Positions 13,114 through 17,373 of a stretch of 17,373 nt of DNA are shown here, one piece after another; position 1 is the first letter of the stretch; every line of letters begins with the position of its first letter. The position numbers and the translations under genes were made by a program. Source of the stretch: JBCCFW01 sp039029535 (GTDB lineage: Bacteria > Acidobacteriota > JBCCFW01); contig JBCCFW010000165.1 of the NCBI GenBank assembly GCA_039029535.1, positions 1 through 17,373 of the forward strand, given 5' to 3'. The notes under the pieces were generated by a model, which was not told where the DNA came from, searched no databases, and saw nothing but the letters and a program-made list of their open reading frames with translations.

Positions 13114-15841
13114 CGCGTCTTTCGGTGAGCACGACGCCTGCCCAGGAGAAGGGGTGGGCGTCGGGACCGCCTCGTTCGCGGAGCTCGAGACGCGCTTCGC
13201 GGAGAGACGCCGCCGCGTCGCCGCTCTCGGCGAAGCGACGATGGAAGCCGGTCATGAGCACGGTCATCGCCGCGTCGTCGACGGGCCAGGAGGTCGCGAG
13301 CACCGTCTCGGCGCCGGCTTCCTGAAAGGCCCGCGCCACGCCCAGGGTGCCCTCGCGACGCCAGGTCCGACCGAAGGCGGTCTCGCAGCCCGAGAGCGTG
13401 ACGAGCTCGGCCTTCATGGGGAGCCGGGAGATGTCGGCGGCGGTGAGGAAGTCGAGCGGCTCCTCGCCGTCGCCGACCTCGTCGACCCCGGACACGACGA
13501 TGCCCGAGAGCTCGGGGAGACGCGTGTCGGCGAAGGCATGGGCCGCCACGTGCAGCACGCTCGCTCGGCTCGCCTCACGACGGAAGGCCTCGACGGTCGC
13601 GCCGCGTCCACGCAGTCGGTGCGTGTTCGGCAGCACCCGCGCGATGGCCTCTGCTTCGCTCGCGAGATGCGTGAGTGGACGGACACGGCGGACGCCTTCC
13701 GGGAGCAGCACGCTCCGCGTGGTCTCGGGGGAGAATTCGAAGACCAGGCTGCGTCGGCGACCACGTCGGTGCTCGCGAGAAGGCAGACGCGACGAGGGCA
13801 GGTAGCTGAAGGTGAGCTCGTCCGCGAGGTGGGTCTGACCGACGACGGTGCTCATCGGGGGACCGGGGCGAGACGAAGGTGGACGACTGACCAGGATTTC
13901 GAAAGGTAGGCCGTGGAGGGGGCCGTCCGGGACGATCCAAGCGCGGCTCAGGTCGGGGCTGCGCCGCAGCGCCGGAGCGACGAGTCGACGGTGCAGAGCG
14001 TGCGCCAGGTGCACGTCGAAGGCGAGGAGCTGGGCCTGCGGGTTGCGGGACGTGGCCGCCGCGCGCAGGGGCTCCAGCAGCCGCTGGAGGTCGCGACGGA
14101 GCCGACGCTCGGGCAGGGCGAGATCGTGGACGACGACCTCGTCGCTGGTCTTCACGAAGAGGAGCGTCGTGTCGGCGCTGACGTGATACTCGAGCAGGGC
14201 GTGGCCAGCGGAGAGCGTCGGCATCGGAGGGATGTCGTCCTCGTCGCGAGCCGGCGTCCGGAGTCGCTCGGTCAGGCGACGGTGACGATCGCGCAGGGTG
14301 GCGAGCTGAGCTTGGTCGCGTCGCTCGACCGTGCCGGCCGTGAGCTGGCGGAGCTCGAGCTCGATCGCGAGGAGACGGTCGAGGGTCTCGTCGTCGGCCG
14401 CTGCCAGGGCGAGCGAGCGATCCAGTCGTTCGCGCAGCTCGGTGGCCTTGGTGATGGAAGAGACCTCCCAGGCCTGTCTTGCCCGACCCTCGCGTGCAAG
14501 GGCGAGCACCCGCTGGTCCTCGATGTCATGGAGGGCCTCGAGCAGTCGGAGACGGAAGGGGCGGACGGGTTCTTCTCGGATCAGCGTTCGAGTGGCTCGC
14601 GCGGCGCGGGCGAGCTCGGCGAGGCCCCGGCGTGACTCGCCGTCGGCGACCAGCACCGTGCCCAACCGCGCTCGGGCCCACTCTCGCTCCACGCGCAGGT
14701 CGGCGCCACGCTGACCGCGGAGGTCGTCGAGCGCCTGCTGAGCCGCCGTTCGGGCTCCCGCCAGTTGGTCGAGCCGGAGAAGCACGGCCGAGCGCTCGTA
14801 GCTCACGACGTGGCGGGTCAGCGGTGCGAGCCGGTCGAGCTCCAGGTCGTCGAGGACGGCCAGCGCCTCCTCGGCGCGCCCGTTGCGGCGGAGGACGTGG
14901 GCGAGCCGGGCGGCGAACTGGGCGTCCTCGTCTTCAGCCGACGGCAGCTCGCGGGTCAGCGAGCGCGCGAGCTCGAGGTTGCCGATCGCCGAGCGGGTGC
15001 GACCGAGCTCTTGCTGGGCGAGGGCCAGGTTGACCAAGGCGTGGGCTCGCGTGAGATCCGCAGCCGAGCCGAGTCTCCGACAGCGACGCACGGCCTCCCG
15101 GAAGATCGGGAGGGCCTGCTCCCAGTCGGAGAGCTCCAGGTGCAGGACCCCCAGCCCATTGAGCGAGGCGGCGATGCCCGTGTCGAAGCCGACCTGACGC
15201 TGCAGTGCGAGTGCTTGCTCGTAGCTCTCCCGCGCCAGGCGGTACTCGGCGCGGAAGTGCCGCACCTGCGCGAGCCCGTAGTGCGCGGTGGCGAGCCCGA
15301 TGAGGTCGCCGCAGCGCTCCTTGACGGGCACGGCGAGGGCGAACAGCTTGCGGGCCTCGGTCAGCCGCAGCTCGACCCGCGCCAGCGTCGCGAGGTGGAC
15401 CAGGGCCATGCCCAGGCCCCAGTCGTCACCCGTCGTCTCGAAGCGACGTCGTGCGGCGTTGAGCAGGCGGCGTCCCTCGCGCGCCTCTCCGGACTGATGC
15501 AGCAGCCAGCCGAGCTCGGTGCAGGCCGGCCAGTAGCGGGGCTTGCGATCGGCGGCGGCTTCGAAGAAGCGACGGGCGTCGTCGCGTCGACCGCAGCGTC
15601 GGTGGAGATAGCCGAGGGCGTGCGCGAGCTCGGGCGAGCCGTCCGGCAGGAGCCGGCGAAGCTCGACCTCCGCCTCGTCCACCGTGCCGCGGGTGAGGTG
15701 CACGCGCACGAGCTCTTGAGCCGACCAAGGAAGGGCCAGCCCGAGCTCCACTGCCTCGCGCAGGGCGCGGTGGGCCTGGCCGAAGCGGCGGGCGTTGCGG
15801 TGCTCGAGACCCCGCCGGAAGGGATCGCGCGTGTTGCTCAC
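13073..15841 (-). CDS. TPR-CHAT protein (caspase-like cysteine protease)
   Basis: This 922-residue protein joins an N-terminal array of tetratricopeptide-type helices (about residues 1-460, repeated motifs such as ALVHLATLARVELRLTEARK and ASLNGLGVLHLELSDWEQAL) to a C-terminal CHAT domain (about 555-905). CHAT domains are relatives of caspases and separase. The expected catalytic pair is visible: H768 in VLHVAAHAFADTRLPELSG and C819 in ELVTLSGCETAFG, followed by the usual GTLGVARAFQEAGAETVLAT segment. No signal peptide or membrane helix is seen, so it should be cytoplasmic. In characterised members the TPR part senses or binds partners and controls cleavage; the substrate here is unknown. Start is GTG 15839-15841 with only a weak ribosome site. 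Its 3' end overlaps the converging hypothetical gene by 41 bases, and it is divergent from the phosphatase gene. No CRISPR effector is visible beside it. Confidence 0.93.
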   Translation of the reverse strand: MSNTRDPFRRGLEHRNARRFGQAHRALREAVELGLALPWSAQELVRVHLTRGTVDEAEVELRRLLPDGSPELAHALGYLHRRCGRRDDARRFFEAAADRKPRYWPACTELGWLLHQSGEAREGRRLLNAARRRFETTGDDWGLGMALVHLATLARVELRLTEARKLFALAVPVKERCGDLIGLATAHYGLAQVRHFRAEYRLARESYEQALALQRQVGFDTGIAASLNGLGVLHLELSDWEQALPIFREAVRRCRRLGSAADLTRAHALVNLALAQQELGRTRSAIGNLELARSLTRELPSAEDEDAQFAARLAHVLRRNGRAEEALAVLDDLELDRLAPLTRHVVSYERSAVLLRLDQLAGARTAAQQALDDLRGQRGADLRVEREWARARLGTVLVADGESRRGLAELARAARATRTLIREEPVRPFRLRLLEALHDIEDQRVLALAREGRARQAWEVSSITKATELRERLDRSLALAAADDETLDRLLAIELELRQLTAGTVERRDQAQLATLRDRHRRLTERLRTPARDEDDIPPMPTLSAGHALLEYHVSADTTLLFVKTSDEVVVHDLALPERRLRRDLQRLLEPLRAAATSRNPQAQLLAFDVHLAHALHRRLVAPALRRSPDLSRAWIVPDGPLHGLPFEILVSRPPSSRPGPPMSTVVGQTHLADELTFSYLPSSRLPSREHRRGRRRSLVFEFSPETTRSVLLPEGVRRVRPLTHLASEAEAIARVLPNTHRLRGRGATVEAFRREASRASVLHVAAHAFADTRLPELSGIVVSGVDEVGDGEEPLDFLTAADISRLPMKAELVTLSGCETAFGRTWRREGTLGVARAFQEAGAETVLATSWPVDDAAMTVLMTGFHRRFAESGDAAASLREARLELRERGGPDAHPFSWAGVVLTERRVRGDSPAASRAPA

Positions 15842-15900
15842 CGGCCCACGCTACCCCAGGCAAGAAGCTCACCGAGAGTGAGAGAAATCAGGAGACCGTC

Positions 15901-16485
15901 ATGAGAAGCAAGACCCTGCTCCCCGTCTGGTGCCTCGTCGTCGCCCTCACCGGCGTCGGCTGTTCGAGCCGGACCTTCGTGGTGACCCGACACGCGGAGA
16001 AGACCTCACCCGTCGCCGACGCGCTCTCGACCGAGGGCCTGGCCCGGGCGACCGAGCTGGCCGAGGTTCTCTCCCGAGCCAAGGTGCAGCGCATCGTCGT
16101 CACCAACACCTGCCGGAGCGCGCAGACCGGTCAGGCCCTCGCCGAGTCGCTCGGGATCCCGCTCACCGTTCAGCAGCTTCCAGGAGGAGCAGGCTTCGAC
16201 GGGTGCGTGCCGCCGGTCTCCGTGCCGACCGTCCTTCTGCCGACCTCCGTCGTCACGTCGACACAGCTCGTCGAGCACCTGCTCGACGACTACCAGGGCA
16301 CGACGCTGATCGTCGGACACTCCAACACGGTCGGCCCGTTCATCACGGCTTTTGGCGGCGGAACCATCGCACCCTTCGCGGAGACCGAGCACGACCGGCT
16401 CTACGTGCTGACGCGTCGTTTCAACGGCAAGCCGATTCACGCGCGACGGGTCGACGGTCGTTACGGCGTGGCGTTCGCGCCGTAG
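15901..16485 (+). CDS. Exported histidine phosphatase family protein
   Basis: This 194-residue protein belongs to the histidine phosphatase superfamily (phosphoglycerate mutase/SixA-like). The catalytic RH pair is R30-H31 in VVTRHAEKTS, where H31 would take the phosphate. The second arginine is probably R72 in NTCRSAQTGQAL, and the second histidine is H140 in TLIVGHSNTVGPF. A hydrophobic N-terminus (about 5-20) runs into GVGC21-SS, so it is exported and could be lipid-anchored, although glycine at the -3 position makes the lipobox imperfect. The usual cap domain is short, as in small single-domain members. The substrate cannot be told from sequence. ATG 15901 has AGGAGA about five bases ahead. 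The gap to the divergent TPR-CHAT gene is 59 bases, so the two promoters must be close or overlapping. Confidence 0.87.
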   Translation: MRSKTLLPVWCLVVALTGVGCSSRTFVVTRHAEKTSPVADALSTEGLARATELAEVLSRAKVQRIVVTNTCRSAQTGQALAESLGIPLTVQQLPGGAGFDGCVPPVSVPTVLLPTSVVTSTQLVEHLLDDYQGTTLIVGHSNTVGPFITAFGGGTIAPFAETEHDRLYVLTRRFNGKPIHARRVDGRYGVAFAP

Positions 16486-16507
16486 CGGTGACGCTCCCCG
16501 GGCCCGT

Positions 16508-17373
16508 TCAGCCCTTCGGGTAGAGCTCGTCGAGCCGGCGTCGTGCTTCGCGGGTCCAGCCGGCGAAGGCCTCGACCACCCGTCCGCGCTCGTCGAGGAC
16601 GAGGGTGAGCGGGACCTGCACGCGACCTTCCGGGAAGAGGGCGCCGAGCCGCTTCGGATCGACCTGCGCGAGTGGATAGCTCACGCCGACCGACTCGCGG
16701 AAGGCCGCGAGCTCGGCCGGGCTCGCCTCCTCGTCGACCGAGAGACCGACCACGCGCACGCCGCGCTCCCGGGCCAGGCGGTCGAGCTCGGGCATCTCCG
16801 TGCGACAGGGGATGCACCAGGTCGCCCAGAGGTTCACCAAGGCGGGGCCGGCATCGAGCTTCGGTACAGGGCTTCCTCCGACCGGACGCAGGCCGAGGCT
16901 GGGCAGCGTGCGATCGCGCGTCAGGCGAGTGAGCCGCAGGGCCCGGTCGGTCCCGTCCTCCGGCTCGGGGAGCGCGAAGCGCCGCTCGGTGACCACGGTC
17001 CACTCGGGCTCGCCCTCCACGAGGTGGATCGACTGACCCGCCTTCGGTCCGGGGAAGGTCTGCTCGCGTCCCGACGGCCAGCGCACCGACAGCGACTGCG
17101 CGGCTGCATCGTCACCGAGGCCGAAGAGCAGGCGGGGATCCGACTGGCTCAGGAAGCCCGAGCCGCCGGCCTTCACCTTGGTCAAGGTGCCTGCCGAGGT
17201 GACCAGTCGGACGACCGCGCCGTGGGCTTCGGGTCCGCTCGCGCGGCCTTCCAGGCTCACGCGAAGCCACGAGCGCTCGGCGCCGACCTCGTTGCGGAAG
17301 AGGAAGTGCGCCGGACCGTGGGCGGCCCGGAGGAAGACGTCGGTGTCGCCGTCGTTGTCGAAGTCGGCGAAGA
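16508..17373 (-). CDS. VCBS/ASPIC-UnbV/TlpA-like thioredoxin fusion, 5' end cut off by window edge
   Basis: The visible 287 residues are the C-terminal part of a larger exported protein. At the right edge FADFDNDGDTDVFL is a calcium-binding VCBS/FG-GAP repeat, which belongs to a beta-propeller. An ASPIC/UnbV-like module follows (GGSGFLSQSDPRLLFGLGDD and SLSVRWPSGREQTF, visible residues about 68-107). The C-terminal 120 residues form a TlpA/ResA-type thioredoxin fold with NLWATWCIPCRTEMPELD; its redox cysteines are at about 186 and 189, with a cis-proline loop VQVPLTLVL. This suggests a periplasmic or surface thiol-disulfide enzyme attached to a propeller; the substrate is unknown. The N-terminus, including any signal peptide, lies beyond 17373. 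It converges on the phosphatase gene with a 22-base gap. Confidence 0.9.
   Translation of the reverse strand, partial: FADFDNDGDTDVFLRAAHGPAHFLFRNEVGAERSWLRVSLEGRASGPEAHGAVVRLVTSAGTLTKVKAGGSGFLSQSDPRLLFGLGDDAAAQSLSVRWPSGREQTFPGPKAGQSIHLVEGEPEWTVVTERRFALPEPEDGTDRALRLTRLTRDRTLPSLGLRPVGGSPVPKLDAGPALVNLWATWCIPCRTEMPELDRLARERGVRVVGLSVDEEASPAELAAFRESVGVSYPLAQVDPKRLGALFPEGRVQVPLTLVLDERGRVVEAFAGWTREARRRLDELYPKG

Noticed and set aside
14765..15904. Long plus-strand open frame opposite the TPR region
   Set aside because: It mirrors the clear TPR-CHAT gene and shows no domain or ribosome site of its own.
1..17373. CRISPR array or cas genes next to the TPR-CHAT protein
   Set aside because: No regularly spaced direct repeats and no Cas-like domains were seen anywhere in the window.

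Overview
The window is high-GC bacterial DNA with densely packed genes on both strands. It resembles a chromosome of the phylum Planctomycetota. The support is indirect: a secreted dockerin-type I repeat protein, a VCBS/ASPIC-UnbV/thioredoxin fusion, a large TPR-CHAT protein, a thermolysin-like protease next to a sigma factor, and many short hypothetical proteins. No rRNA, tRNA, CRISPR array, prophage or insertion-sequence transposase was recognised. The phylum call is an inference and has not been checked by a search.

Layout from left to right. (1) 1-1916, minus strand: the replicative helicase DnaB, cut off by the left edge, preceded by a 274-residue hypothetical protein with a C-terminal membrane segment. 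(2) 2151-5106, plus strand: a ClC-type chloride transporter or channel with two CBS domains, then a DUF72 (YecE-like) protein. Between them lies a compact inverted-repeat element whose last palindrome contains the likely DUF72 start codon. (3) 5212-6258, plus strand: an exported dockerin/thrombospondin-type-3 protein with a strong hairpin behind it. (4) 6342-7443, minus strand: a YqeY-family protein and a divergent stand-alone GroES-like protein, with two GC-rich hairpins between them. (5) 7605-10289, minus strand: a thermolysin-family (M4) metallopeptidase with propeptide, catalytic and accessory C-terminal domains, followed by a good intrinsic terminator. (6) 10546-11963, plus strand: a sigma-70-family factor overlapping by four bases a zinc-finger (zf-HC2-like) protein that carries TPR-like helices instead of a membrane anchor; this is probably a sigma/anti-sigma pair. 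(7) 11984-13113: two small hypothetical proteins, one of them membrane anchored. (8) 13073-15841, minus strand: a TPR-CHAT (caspase-like) protein. (9) 15901-16485, plus strand: a secreted or lipid-anchored histidine phosphatase. (10) 16508-17373, minus strand: a VCBS/UnbV/TlpA-like thioredoxin fusion cut by the right edge.

The most interesting part is 7.6-15.8 kb. A sigma factor, a soluble zinc-finger/TPR partner, a divergently transcribed M4 protease sharing its upstream region, and a TPR-CHAT protease lie within about 8 kb. These are the parts a proteolysis-controlled transcription switch would need, but nothing in the sequence proves they work together. No stretch longer than 300 bases lacks a gene. 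The larger gaps are 1917-2150 (nothing recognised), 4008-4200 (inverted-repeat element), 6786-7059 (two hairpins) and 10290-10545 (two inverted repeats).
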